Position numbers and translations under genes: made by a program. From the NCBI GenBank assembly GCA_012861695.1, contig JAAOOA010000027.1:14064643-14128642 (forward strand): a stretch of DNA of 64,000 nucleotides, in the 5' to 3' direction. The stretch is from Trematomus loennbergii (Eukaryota; Chordata; Actinopteri; Perciformes; Nototheniidae). Each line of letters begins with the position of its first letter. The first letter of the stretch is position 1. Below, piece after piece: positions 20,995 to 33,049 of this stretch. The notes under the pieces are model-generated. The model was not told the origin of the DNA and did not search any database. It saw only the letters and a program-made list of their open reading frames with translations.

Positions 20995-21607
20995 TTTAAA
21001 GGGCCCATGTCATGCTTTTCCGGTTATTACCCGTCCCCTTGTGTGTTATGAAGGTTTTTATGCATGTAAACGGTGTGCAGAGTCAAAACCCTCAAAGTAC
21101 ACCCTGTAGCGAGTAAAACTCTAACACAGAAAATACCTCCCCAAAACGCCTCGTTGGAGATACGTCATTGTCCATTTGATTCTTCCATTTCGTTCCGGGT
21201 ATGGCCATTCTCGCAGCGTTTATCAACCTTTTTCTTACTCAATATCAAGCCACACTTATTGTTTTTAATCCGGCTGTGAGTTTGTGTGTGCTCCGGATGA
21301 GTTTGGCTGTGTTTCGCTGTGTATCCTAAACAAGGAAACAACACCTCCACGGAGCTCAGCGCGATTCACAACGTCCCGACCAATCAGAGCACACTGTGCT
21401 CACAGGGAGGGTGGGGGCTGGAGCTATTGGAGCTACAACGAGCCGTTAAAGGCAGAGAGTGAAATTCAGTGAATACACGTAGTTTACAGAGATGCTGTAT
21501 GAGAAACCAATGTGAGTTTGGAAAAATGCACAGTATAAATCTATTCTAGTATACCTCAACAATGGAATTATGATCAGTGGAAATGGCCATGACAGGGGCC
21601 CTTTAAA
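20995..21607. mobile_element. piggyBac-type MITE (613 bp) with TTAA ends
   Basis: The left end tttaaagggcccatgtcatg and the reverse complement of the right end, tttaaagggcccctgtcatg, match at 19 of 20. Both ends contain TTAA, the target site duplicated by piggyBac transposases. No transposase is encoded. It is inserted just downstream of crb3. Confidence 0.85.
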
Positions 21608-21640
21608 AACGTATATTATATTTTATATAGACAGCTGTAC

Positions 21641-21646
21641 AATAAA
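21641..21646 (+). other. Candidate crb3 polyadenylation signal
   Basis: AATAAA on the plus strand, about 1.1 kb after the crb3 stop and just beyond the piggyBac-type element. Confidence 0.35.
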
Positions 21647-21817
21647 AAGTTATGCTGAGAAATGATATTAAGCTAAATCAAGAAATTGTTTACACTACGT
21701 ATTATAAGTATTCCCTCTGTAGTTCAATTAAATTGGATCAACCATGCATTTCATAATGCGTCATGATTAATCAGATGTTTTAAAATGTAACATGTTTATT
21801 TATGCCTTTTGTCAAAT

Positions 21818-22010
21818 AAACGTTTATCAATCAATCAATCATCAATCAATGTTTATTTATATAGCTCAATATCACAAATGTTACATTTGTCTCAGTGGAC
21901 TTCACAGTTTGTACAGAATATCAGTATGACAATACGACACCCTCTGTCCTTAGACCCTCAGATGGTACAAGGAAAAATTTGACAGTAATTCAGTGCAAAA
22001 ACAACATACA
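21818..22010. repeat. LINE 3'-end-like repeat with ATCA tail
   Basis: A short (caat/atca)n stretch at about 21828-21848 adjoins tgtttatttatatagctc and a run similar to the 3' ends of common teleost LINEs. Only the 3' end is present; no reverse transcriptase sequence. Family assignment is from memory. Confidence 0.45.
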
Positions 22011-22179
22011 AAAATATTTAAAGCATTAAATGTACTAGTATTGGTACACATCAATGTCTAATACTAGAGCGATGGATTAGATGATGATGTTTTCAGAGTG
22101 TGAATGTAAATTCCTGATGGAAAGGGATGTAAGGAACAGTTGAAGAAAAATGAAGTTTGGAGCCTGAATGGCAGATTTT

Positions 22180-23107
<928 letters not shown>

Positions 23108-23725
23108 CTAAGGAAAAAAGAGACGTAGGAGGAAAGGAGAGAGAGAATGATGTTAATATAGGCCAAGGTAAAATAGAAATGTACAAACTGAATATAGCTA
23201 AAAGTAGCTGAGTTCACTGAAATAGCACATACTGTAGCTACTTTATACGAAGCTATTTTTAAACATGCAAAGCTAAAATATCTGTTTAATTATCAGATTG
23301 AATGCAGGTCAAAAGAGCAGTCCATTAGTCTGAGATGCAGACTGTCTCAGGAGTAATCAGCAGATGGCAATAATCTGATAAGTAACAGTGTCTTCAATTC
23401 TCTACAACCACACACACTCCAAACTACTAAACATAAAATAATTTCATGTTAAAACAACAAAATAACATCATGGATTGCTGTAAAATAGATATGTTGTGGC
23501 TGGGATTGGTACCAAAAGAATTATAGGTAAATAGGTAATAAGGGGGGGTTTGGAGGGAGGAGGCTGCTATGACGAGTGCACACTGTAACTTTACATCTAT
23601 CGTAAATCCTTAATGTAATTTCTTTCAGAATTCCACAAAAAAAGTAGAAAAGTTAAAATATAAAGTTTGCATTTAATTATAAACATTGACTTTTTTTTCA
23701 CACACACAAAAAAACACACACGCAC

Positions 23726-24420
23726 GGCCTATTGTAGCGAGGTCATCAAGGTCTCTCATTTGCATTTTTAACATTGTAGCCGATTGTAAGGCTCCATGAT
23801 TTCATTACTTTGAAGCATGGCATCAATCAGCCTTGGCTCGAAAGGACAAAGATAGTAACATTTGTAGTTGAGAACATCTTCTGAAGTATCAACTTTTTAA
23901 TTACACCAGGGCCCTGACCAATTTGCTGCCCTGGGCAAGATTTTAGCTGGCGCCCCCCCCCCCCCCCCCCCCCCCCTACGTTTTTTGGGAGTTTGATTTA
24001 TTTTAAATTAACATAAATACAAAATTAAAACCTATAATTGCACACAAAAACCATTATTTCAAAAAAGAACTATTTCACATAAACCTCTGTTTTTTACTGT
24101 AATTTACATTACCGGTAATTACAGCAGAAGGAGCTGTCCTAATCAAGTGAAGAGAGGGCTGTAATCTACTTCCACATTAAAAATGTGGTTTCCATTTTGT
24201 GGTGCCCGTGTTTTATAACTGGACACAAAAACGATTTAACTAAATAATAGATTTTACAGAAACCACTGGTTTTTACCGCTATTTACATTCCAACTGTCTA
24301 CTAAAGGCCTCAATCTCACACCTCAACACCTTACCTGACTCTCCTTGCCTTTCTGACCCGGGGGCTGCGGGGCTGGGGCAGTTCAACTTACCTGATTTGG
24401 GGGGTGCACCATAGTGTATG
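23726..24420. repeat. Duplicated block, copy 1
   Basis: From the words cctattgtagcgaggtcatc onward this segment matches 26697-27425 nearly base for base, covering unique-looking flank (to about 23900) plus the left part of a hAT element. Copy 1 lacks about 45 bp of flank (the section before the hAT start) present in copy 2. Both copies are preceded by a CA-type microsatellite. Confidence 0.88.
23953..23976. repeat. Poly-C run (24 bp)
   Basis: Uninterrupted C homopolymer in hAT copy 1. The equivalent place in copy 2 reads cgccccgcgccccccc, so the homopolymer is a local expansion. Confidence 0.95.
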
Positions 24421-24428
24421 GGCGCTGC

Positions 24429-24460
24429 ACACACGCACGCACGCACGCACGCACGCACAT
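24429..24460. repeat. (CACG)n short tandem repeat
   Basis: About seven cacg units. It marks the point where duplicated block copy 1 stops resembling copy 2. Confidence 0.9.
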
Positions 24461-24861
24461 CATTCAGAAGAATTATAATTTCATGCAAAAGTCACAAAAA
24501 GAGGTTGACCATTTAAATTCAGGTGTTGTTATGGCAACGTCAGTGGTCAAACAGCCACATTTACTGCTGTAAATACGTTCAAACATGCTGTCGACACGTA
24601 AAGTTTCAGCTGACTTTTCCTCAGAAATACTGTCACATAACATCCATATATTTCAGTGCTAGGTTGATGCTTAGCTAAGCTAACTATGAAACACTTTAAC
24701 TGACTGGACTCAGGATCAACTGTGTACTGTAAGGTAGCTTCTAGCTTCATGTCGAACAGTAAGTCAACATTTTCCAGAGAGCTTTCTTGAAATCACCAGT
24801 AACGCTAAAAAACATAAGATTTAAATTGTATGACAAAGTGTTTATTTAATATATCTGGCTA

Positions 24862-25999
24862 GCTATAGAGTGGCGAAGTCCCTCCCCTTCCGGTGGACCT
24901 CCATGGGACCTTATTTCGGAAAAATTATGTATTGAAGTCAATGGAGAGAGAAAGATTATCTTTCGATCCCGTTTTGAATTGTGCCACGAATTACACATAT
25001 GATGTTTGTCAATTTAAAAGATAATTTTGCAAGTCAAAAAAAAAAAATGTGTCGTAAAACTGTGAAGTAACACATTTGTTTGTGTGAAACGCTCAATGAA
25101 CTACATCTCTGGTCAACAACACACGTCACCAAGATGGCCGTCACTACTGTCTTGTCAACAAAACGATTGACTACCCTCACTATCACACAATGAAACACGT
25201 CCTGAAGAATGTCATGCAAAGCTGCCTGCCTGCCTTCCTTTGATTCTCTCTGAACTGCCTGGTCGTTTTAATGTTTAATGTCAACCATTTGTGCAGATAT
25301 AGCATGAAGTAGAGAAGATCGTCAATGCTAGCGTTAGCGTTAGCATTTCTCCCCGGGCTTAAATTGTGTATTATAGAATGATCACACCGGTGACAGTACT
25401 CTTCAAAGGGTTCACGAAATATGACTACTACTCTTACTGATTAACATTTTGGGTTACTTAATGTTACTTCATGTTAAGGCTAATAAAAATGACAAGGCTG
25501 TAATGCTAACTAACGTGCTAGCTACGAGCTAGCTTGATCCAGACACTCTGGTCCTTTCATCAGACGGGAAGCGAAGAACGAGCAAGACCCATTGCTGGTA
25601 TAATAACAACCTGGTACTAAGCACACAGACATCTTGTTAAAGTTATCTTATCTTAGCCAGCGCCATATAGATAGATTCTATCTATATGGCGCTGATCTTA
25701 GCTATCTCTTAGTGGAGGAAAACAATTGTGACATCACTTACGCGACTCTGGGATTTGTAGTCTTTCTAGTTACGTATTTTTCCTAGTCTTATATTTCAAC
25801 AGTTTTACGACAAACTGTGACTTTTTTGACATGGAAATTATTTTTTAAGATTGACAAACATCATATGTGTAATTCATGGCACAATTCAAACGGGATCGAA
25901 AGATAAGTTTTCTCTCTCCATTGACTTCAATACATTATTTTTCCGAAATAAGGTCCCATGGGGCGGAAGTAGATGGGCGTGACTTCTCCACTCTATAGC
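24862..25999. mobile_element. DNA transposon with ~200-bp terminal inverted repeats (MULE-like?)
   Basis: The sequence from gctatagagtgg at 24862 inward for about 200 bp reappears inverted at about 25800-25999. Long shared stretches include ccatgggaccttatttcgga and ttgaagtcaatggagagaga. Flanking 9-mers atctggcta (24853-24861) and gacttgcta (26000-26008) match at 6 of 9, which would fit a decayed Mutator-type 9-bp target duplication. The roughly 750-bp core has no coding capacity I recognise. It is inserted in hAT copy 1. Confidence 0.75.
25658..25694. repeat. Perfect 18-bp inverted repeat (hairpin), 1-nt centre
   Basis: cagcgccatatagataga, one T, then its exact reverse complement. It lies in the core of the long-TIR element and could be the tail-to-tail joint of an inner inverted structure. 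Confidence 0.95.
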
Positions 26000-26603
26000 G
26001 ACTTGCTAACGGTTTAGCTTACTGCCGATTCAAAGTAACGTCAACGTAGCTGTAATTTATGCTTTGCTTACATGTTCGCATAACTTGGAAGTTTACTGAC
26101 ATTTACATACCTTGTTTACCTGGCTCGAGTGGTGGCTCTGGGGTTGTTGTGTGAGCCACCACTTGAGAATTGTTGTCTTTTTTAAGAAAAAATGTTCTTA
26201 TGTCCATCTTCAAAAACTCTGAGTCCGACTGACAGTTTATTTTAAACATTGTCACAGCTCACATGATAGGTACCTGTCAGCCAATAAGACAGATGTTTAT
26301 CTCCATGCAACTCTCTGGTTGGTCTGGTGTCTTGCCTCTGTTGCATTCACTGAACACGGGAAATTACATTCCTGCCGTCCTCTCTAGTGTCATGATGAGG
26401 TTCAGGTAAAGCACGGTTAATGTATTATATTATTGACTCAATAATATAATACATCTATAATATTAATAAAATTAACAAAATTAATTAAACATACTTATCA
26501 CGGCGAGGGTGTACTGAGATCTTTTTTTTTTGCTAGGGGGCCCTTAGTGGCTGCGGGGCCCTAAGCGGCCGCTTATGTCGCTTAATGGGTCGGGCCGGCT
26601 CTG

Positions 26604-26695
26604 CACACACACACACGCACACGCACACGCACACGCACACGCACACGCACACGCACACGCACACGCACACGCACACGCACACACACACACACACC
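26604..26695. repeat. (CACACG)n microsatellite
   Basis: A roughly 90-bp tract of alternating cacacg and ca units between hAT copy 1 and duplicated block copy 2. Confidence 0.97.
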
Positions 26696-26696
26696 A

Positions 26697-27425
26697 GCCT
26701 ATTGTAGCGAGGTCATCAAGGTCTCTCATTTGCATTTTTAACAGTGTAGCCGATTGTAAGGCTCCATGATTTCATTACTTTGAAGCATGGCATCAATCAG
26801 CCTTGGCTCGAAAGGACAAAGATAGTAACATTTGTAGTTTGAGAACATCTTCTGAAGTATCAACTTTTTTATTATCCCACGTTATTAGATGTTGTTTCTA
26901 AGTTAATGTGAATGCCAACACCAGGGCCCTGCCCAATTTGCTGCCCTAGGCAAGATTTTAGCTGGCGCCCCGCGCCCCCCCTCTACGTTTTTGGGAGTTT
27001 GATTTATTTTAAATTAAAACCTATAATTGCACACAAAAACCATTATTTAAAAAAAGAAATATTTCACATAAACCTCTGGTTTTTACTGTAATTTACATTA
27101 ATTACAGCAGAGGGAGCTGTCCTAATCAAGTGAAGAGAGGGCTGTAATCTACTTCCACATTAAAAATGTGGTTTCCATTTTGTGGTGCCCGTGTTTTTAT
27201 AACTGGACACAAAAACGATTTAACTAAAATAATAGATTTTACAGAAACCACTGGTTTTTACCACTATTTACATTCCAACTGTCTACTAAAGGCCTCAATC
27301 TCACACCTCAACACCTTACCTTAGCCTGACTCTCCTTGCCTTTCTGACCCGGGGGCTGCGGGGCTGGGGCAGTTCAATTTACCTGATTTGGGGGGATGCA
27401 CCATAGTTTATGGGTGCTGTACGCA
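26697..27425. repeat. Duplicated block, copy 2
   Basis: The partner of 23726-24420 in direct orientation, offset about 2.97 kb. It ends in the hAT interior at gggtgctgtacgc, where copy 1 has gggcgctgcacac. Confidence 0.88.
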
Positions 27426-27627
27426 ATATAGGCGTAGTTCTGTTAAGATAAGATCATAAGATGTACTTTGTTGATCCAAAATCGGGAAATTGTTTTGTAA
27501 TGAAATTTAAATAAAACATTTTTTTAAATTTTTATAATGTTTTCTTTCCCCGAATATTCCGCCGCCCCCCATGGGTTGATGCGCCCTTAGCATTCGCCTT
27601 TACTGCCTATGCCAAGGGCCGGCCCTG
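26922..27627. mobile_element. hAT element copy 2 (706 bp) with intact 8-bp target duplication
   Basis: Begins cagggccctgcccaat and ends gggccggccctg, which are inverted-repeat termini. It is flanked by perfect 8-bp duplications gccaacac at 26914-26921 and 27628-27635. Internal reading frames are not transposase-like. A short stretch at about 27446-27500 (agatgtactttgttgatcc) resembles an L2-type LINE tail inserted within it. Confidence 0.9.
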
Positions 27628-27635
27628 GCCAACAC

Positions 27636-28640
27636 TGAATATGAACACTGAATTGTAAACCTTTGGACTAAAAGACAAATGCTATACTGCACGTTGTTTT
27701 TTTCATACAGAATCAAGGATAACTCTAAAATTATATTTAAAAACGATCATAAAATAACAACATGCACCCCCAATTGCAATCCCACTTTACAACTTACCTT
27801 AGAAAAAGTAGGCTTTCAGAAGACATGTTCACTGTTTTGATCAGTCTATTTTTAGCTATTTCAAATTCTGCCTTTTTTGGATTGCAGACTTTGCAGTCTT
27901 TCAGAATATAAAAAAGGATTACAATCCTCTGATCCTAAACAGTGAGCACCTGCAGCAAATATTCTGTTATTATTTCAAGACCAACACCAATTATGTAACA
28001 CACATGCTTAAGACGCATACAATGTACTATCAATGCCAATATAATTGAGTACCTATTACAGTATATTAACAAGAAGCAAGTGTTTTGTTTTTAGTTCATT
28101 CAAATCCTGTTTCTTTCGGAGCTGGTGTAGCCAGTCTGGGTCTTAAAGATAGAAACCACACTGTGTGAATACATTTAGGAAACAATGCTCGTCACTAAGT
28201 TCACTGGTGTATGGGAAATGACTTGTTGTTTTGACCTGGCCATCCCATTTTCAAATGGTGAATTGCTAACTACCCAATGAATTATTTACTAGACTAAAAA
28301 CATTTGTGCCACATTCTCGTTCATTTCCTGAATCATGACATTTCAAACATGCAGTAACAACCCGTTTTAAGCTCACCCAAAACTGGCCAATAGGGTTTCA
28401 TTTCCTGTTTCCCAGCTTGGCTACATACTGGGTTGTTTCTCAGTGCTGCATGATTTGAGTTACTCCCACAAAAGTCATGCACAGGAAAACCAAGAGCCTT
28501 TGCTACTTCATGTCAAGAACAATAGATAGGCTGTCAGTGTGCTCTGAGGCTAGAGAGACAAGTTTAACGAGGCACACAAAGTTATTATGCTACTGCCAGA
28601 GGAACCATTATAAGTAGGCTACATGAGGACTTAAACCGGA
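27636..28640. other. Upstream region of the TRIM gene
   Basis: AT-rich with no coding exon recognised. The TRIM transcription start presumably lies in the last 200 bp before 28699; no clear TATA box was found. Confidence 0.4.
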
Positions 28641-28698
28641 GGATTTGTGCTGTTTTGAACTGTGGATTAACTGCATTGTACGTGACAAGCTACTGATC

Positions 28699-30700
28699 AT
28701 GTCTCTCCCAGAGGAGGATCTCACATGTCCAATCTGCTGTGACATCTTTACCGACCCTGTGTTGCTGCCATGTAGCCACAGCTTCTGCAGGAGCTGTGTG
28801 AAGCGCTGTTGGGAAACAGGCGTACGTGACTGTCCAGTATGCAGGAAAAGAGCCTCTAAGGCCAGTCCTCACACCAATTTGGCTCTGAGAAACGTCTGTG
28901 AAGCCCTTTTGCAGGCCAGGAAGAATTCAATGTTGGTGGAAGAAACTTTGAATTGTATTCTGCACGGGGAGAAGTTAAAACTTTTCTGTCTGGTTGACAA
29001 ACAACCCATCTGTGTGGTGTGTCAGTCTTCCAAACTGCACAAGGGTCACGACTGCTCGCCTATAGAAGAGGCAGTGCTGGACTGCAAGGTAAGGGGGAAA
29101 AAAATCAATGTGCTTCCAGACTTCATCGTAAAAGCAACCTTTTAAACGGACTCTGCTGTTTTTGTACACCTGATGTATTCAAGGTAACACCCAAGGGTAG
29201 AATGCTGCCCAGCAAGTCTGTCCAGATTGTGAAAAACTCCTGGGCGAAGATATTCAAAGCACTCATAATTCTGATACATCCTTATATAAAATTAATTGAT
29301 CTCTGCTGACTCTCACCTGCTTGTCTTTCAGGATGAACTTGCTTTATCACTCAAGAACTTACAAGATAAAATGGACGGCCTCCAAAGGATTCAGACGACC
29401 TCTGCAGACATGTTCAAGTTTATCAAGGTAAATGTGATGAGATGTCAGATGTGTGGTTTTGAATGAAAAATAATCTGGTCAAATAAACCAGAATTTGCCT
29501 AATCTTCCTCAGAATCAAGCACAAGAAACCCAGACATTGATCGAGAGCCAGTTCAAGCAACTGCATCAAATCCTCTACGAGGAAGAGTCAGCCAGAATAG
29601 CTGCTGTTAAAAAAGAAGAAGAAGAAAAGATTGCAGGATTGAAGGATAAGATTAAAGAACTGTCAGCAGAAGTGCTATCGCTCGCAGAGACCATCTCAAT
29701 CATACAGGAGCAGCTGAAAGAAGAAGATATGATCTTGTTGAAGGTCTGTACAGTCAGGTATAAATCAACCTTTTAATATTGTTCCCCAAAACCTCCCACC
29801 TTGACTGTGACTCTTTCTGTTTTCCAGAATTTCAAGGCCACTCAGGACAGGTAGGTCAGCACAGTTATGGGTTTACACTCTTTGAGTTGACAATGCCATA
29901 TTCTCAGTCCAAAATATGTGTTTCTACTGTATCACAGAGAAAGAAGCATACCTCTTGGTTCAGACAACTTGTCGGGGTTACTAATTGATGTGACAAAGCA
30001 TCTCTGCAACCTCAAATATAAAGTATGGGAGAAAATGCTGGACAAAATTGACTATAGTGAGTACATGTCATAGCTATAAGGCTTCAAGGCCTATAGAGTA
30101 AAATTGTACAACCCAGACCGTGTTTCCTCATCAATCTTTCTGCTAATATCCTGTCTTTTAGCCCCTGTTATTTTGGACCCAAACACAGCACACCCCTGCC
30201 TCATCCTGTCAGACGACCTCACTTCCCTCCACTACTCAAAGCAGCACACTGGTTGCCCTGACAACCCAGAGCGCTTCCACATGAGTGCAGAAGTGGTTGG
30301 CATGGACGCATTGGGCTCAGGAAGCCACCACTGGATCGTGGAAACAGGAAGTAATCAGGACTGGCTCCTGGGTGTGGCCTCTTTGTCTGTACCTAGAAAC
30401 TCTGAGGTCTGCGCCCGGCCTGAAAACGGCTTCTGGACTTTGTGTTTACGGGACGGAGAGTTCAGGGCAATGACCTCCCCCCCGACCCCTCTGACACTTA
30501 CAAGAGTGCCAAAACAGGTCAAAATTCAACTGGATTACAACAAAGGGACAATGTCTTTCTTTGACCCTGCTGATGACACACTCATTTATGCATTCACACA
30601 CACGTTCACAGAAACTTTACTTCCATATTTCTATACACAAAACAGTCATCCATTGAGAATAATGCCAGAGAAAGTACTCATCACAATGTTGCGCCAATAA
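28699..30700 (+). CDS. TRIM-family E3 ubiquitin ligase (RING, B-box, coiled coil, PRY-SPRY), six exons
   Basis: Exons: 28699-29088, 29332-29427, 29513-29743, 29828-29850, 29938-30056 and 30162-30700 with the stop, all GT-AG, giving 465 residues. The 96-, 231- and 23-nt internal exons are the standard TRIM pattern. Residues ~10-52 are a C3HC4 RING (CPICCDIF, CSHSFCRSC, CPVC). Residues ~86-120 are a B-box 2 with Cys-x2-His, Cys-x2-Asp, Cys-x2-Cys and His-x2-His. A long coiled coil is encoded by exons 2-3 (KKEEEEKIAGLKDKIKELSA). Exon 6 is a PRY-SPRY domain (VILDPNTAHPCLILSDDLTS, GSGSHHWIVETG). The RING would recruit E2 enzymes; the PRY-SPRY usually reads the target. It resembles the fish TRIM35 or nuclear-factor-7-like groups, but I cannot name an orthologue. 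An in-frame upstream ATG at 28645 is less likely. No break seen. Confidence 0.93.
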
Positions 30701-31427
30701 GCAGATGAAGGACAGGGATATTTGTATTTTGGGATTTACTGGCTGAAATGTTAATGTTCTTTAGAAACATTTTCTGTTTTATTTGTTGTAATTATAATTA
30801 GGCTACATTCAAACAGCAACCAATATATCAAAGCTTTAACAAAAAAAAGTAAATCATTTGGTATTAGTGGCTGTCGTCACTCATTTATATAGGCCTGAAA
30901 CTTGACAACTTTCACTCTAGATTTGACAACTTTGGGAGTGGATGCTATAGCAACTGCCATTGGAAAAGTTGTCAAAATTGGCTTAGGTTATTCTCTGGTA
31001 GGTCAAGCAGCCAATATGGCTCTTCCAATCACAATTGATGTCATACATCCTAAAATGCTGGATAAATAAAAGCTCGAACCTTTAAAACAAGCTGTTGAGT
31101 TAAGTTTGGGAACCATTCAGCTAGTTCACTTCCCAAACAAAATGAAGAAGAATAAATATGAAGTTTGAGTCCATCCATAAGTGGGTTATGGTTTGTAGCA
31201 TGCAATTTCCTTATGTTTAATCATTTTTAATGGCCTTATGTCTGATTGTATAATACTGCTGCACATGTTTTCTATGATTGTTCTATTGGTAATTATTTTA
31301 ATTTTATGTTGGTTTTGAATGAAGGATAAGTGTCTAACCCTTTTAGCACAATGCACTTTAAGAAAAACACACAAACTCACACAAATCACATTCTTCACAC
31401 GAGGAAGGATTAGACTTTACAGTTGAG
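30701..31427. other. TRIM 3' UTR and intergenic space to the convergent GPCR
   Basis: Non-coding. The two genes are tail-to-tail. A stretch with repeated 'tgacaactt' words at about 30900-30980 may form short inverted or direct repeats. Confidence 0.4.
31065..31070 (+). other. Polyadenylation signal of the TRIM gene
   Basis: AATAAA about 365 nt after the stop codon, on the same strand. Confidence 0.6.
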
Positions 31428-31433
31428 TTTATT
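31428..31433 (-). other. Candidate polyadenylation signal of the GPCR gene
   Basis: tttatt on plus, AATAAA on minus, about 285 nt beyond the GPCR stop. Confidence 0.4.
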
Positions 31434-31715
31434 GGTCACTTTTGTACACATGATGGCGCCAAAACCAAAGTAATAAAGGTTTTCATTACAGTGTGTAGAC
31501 TGTATCACACACATAAATCGTAAATAAATGTATCTTAAACATGATTAGTTTATGAAAACATTATATTAAAATGTTGATTTGCCAATTGTTGACTCATTAT
31601 TTATGAGGTTAATCTTTTTTCAGGATTATATTTTTCAATCTACATAAAATAAATCTAATCAGTGAACACATTAATCAAATAATCAAACCAAGGGTCAATA
31701 TGTGTATTACTTCTT

Positions 31716-32689
31716 CTAAGCAGGTGGGATTTGTGCAGCTGGGATTTGTGCAGCTGGGGTTTTGTTGTTCTTTGCATTAACACAGATACAGCACTTTTTC
31801 AGGCAGGTGTCTGAGAAGAAAGGCACCTTGTCCAGACGACATAGATAGATAAGCGGCTGGATGGTGCTGCTGATGTTAAGGAAAGCGAAGCCCACAGGCT
31901 GCACGTAGCAGCGGAACACATCAGGGGAGTAGATGTCTTCAAAAGGAAACAGTGCTACAGGTGGCAGGTAGTTAAACACAATGATACAAAGGATGGACAG
32001 CACTGTCTTGAAGGCCTTCTTCTTCATGGGGTGCATCTCATCTTTCCCTCCTGCCCTGCTGGACTTCTTCAGGGCCCACAGTATGCTCGCATTACACAAG
32101 ACCATCCAAGTAAATGCTGCCAGCATTTCACCAGTGAACACCTTCTCAAAGTTGGGGAGGCCTCCCACAGTCTTGGCAGCAGAGTAGGCAAAGGTAAGGC
32201 AGAATACCAGCAATGAGAGGCTTAACCTATAAATGATGGGTTTAAACTGCCCAAACCTTACTGGAAAGATCACAGCTACAAAGCGATCTAGGCAGATACA
32301 GGATAGAAACAATGGCCCACTAGTGTCTTTTACACCATAAGAAAACTTGGTGGCTAACCAAACGTCTTTGCTCTGCCAGTAGTACATGTTAAGGAAGGTG
32401 AGAGGGGTCATGGCACTAAAATAGGCATCCATGAAAGCCAGGCAGCCCAAGAATATGTCTGAAGTTGTGGGTTCTTTGCGATTTCGGATGAGGATTGCAA
32501 TGACAAGTAAGTTGGCTGGGATTCCCACGATAACGTTGATGCTCTGGAGGTCAGATCAAAGAGAATACCCTCTACCTGATGGTCGCATCCGTCAAACACA
32601 CTGAAGGGTTCTGCTGTGGCATTGGTGCCAGCAGTGGTGTTAAGAGGGAGTAGAGTCTGGACAGTGGTTGAAGAAACATTTCTCTCCAT
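31716..32689 (-). pseudogene. Class A G-protein-coupled receptor, intact except for one frameshift
   Basis: On minus, MERNVSSTTVQTLLPLNTTA starts at 32689, with N-glycosylation sites NVSS, NTTA and NATA. The frame runs to about GILFDLT near 32548, then must shift by one base to continue SINVIVGIPANLLVIAILIR (TM1). After that it is open through seven hydrophobic segments to the stop at 31716. Class A hallmarks are modified: DRY reads DRF (CLDRFVAVIFP), NPxxY reads QPLIY, and TM6 lacks CWxP (IIVFNYLPPVALFPF). The tail has a duplicated AAQIP and a CxxCC cluster for likely palmitoylation. It is broadly similar to P2Y/chemoattractant-type receptors; I cannot name the subfamily or ligand. A single indel in an otherwise clean receptor could be real or a sequencing error. 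Confidence 0.8.
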
Positions 32690-32711
32690 GATTTTGTCAC
32701 TGTAAAAGGAC

Positions 32712-33049
32712 CCTGGTGGAAAAAGGAAAATAAATAGTGGTTAGGGTTTACCATTTTCTAGACATCATTCACTCACTCACAATACAATTTCCCATTAACA
32801 CCAGGTGTTTATCATGGAGACTTGTATTTCATCTTGTGTTCTTGCTCTGAAGCACATTAAGAAGCCTTGTTTCTAGTTTGCTGAGAAGTTAATTCTCAAT
32901 AGAGTTCAACTCACCGCAGAGTAAATGAGACAGTTCCCAGAGAGCAACAAAAACATGTTACAAACAGCGTCAGGGCTTCTCCTCAGGCTGTTATCTTGTT
33001 ATTGTGTCTGTGTGGACCTTCCTCTGGGAAGCTTGACTCCCCGTATATA
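32712..33049 (-). promoter_or_regulatory. 5' untranslated exon, intron and TATA promoter of the GPCR gene
   Basis: The coding exon begins after an acceptor (ccaccag) at 32712. A matching donor gtgagt lies at 32913-32908, closing a short non-coding exon of roughly 100 nt. About 30 bp beyond its inferred start, the minus strand has ctatatacgg (33041-33050), a TATA-like box. A separate 5' UTR exon is common in single-coding-exon GPCR genes. Confidence 0.55.

Larger units (their letters stand above)
23906..26603. mobile_element. hAT element copy 1, interrupted by a later insertion
   Basis: The left end cagggccctgaccaatttg at 23906 is homologous to the intact copy at 26922. The right end is probably gggccggctctg at 26592-26603. 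Between them lie a poly-C run, a CACG tract and the 24862-25999 element. No clear 8-bp target duplication: the right flank is now the CA-rich microsatellite. Confidence 0.6.

Noticed and set aside
25658..25694. Hairpin considered as a rho-independent terminator or microRNA
   Set aside because: Bacterial terminators do not apply in fish, and an 18-bp perfect stem with a 1-nt loop is unlike a pre-miRNA.
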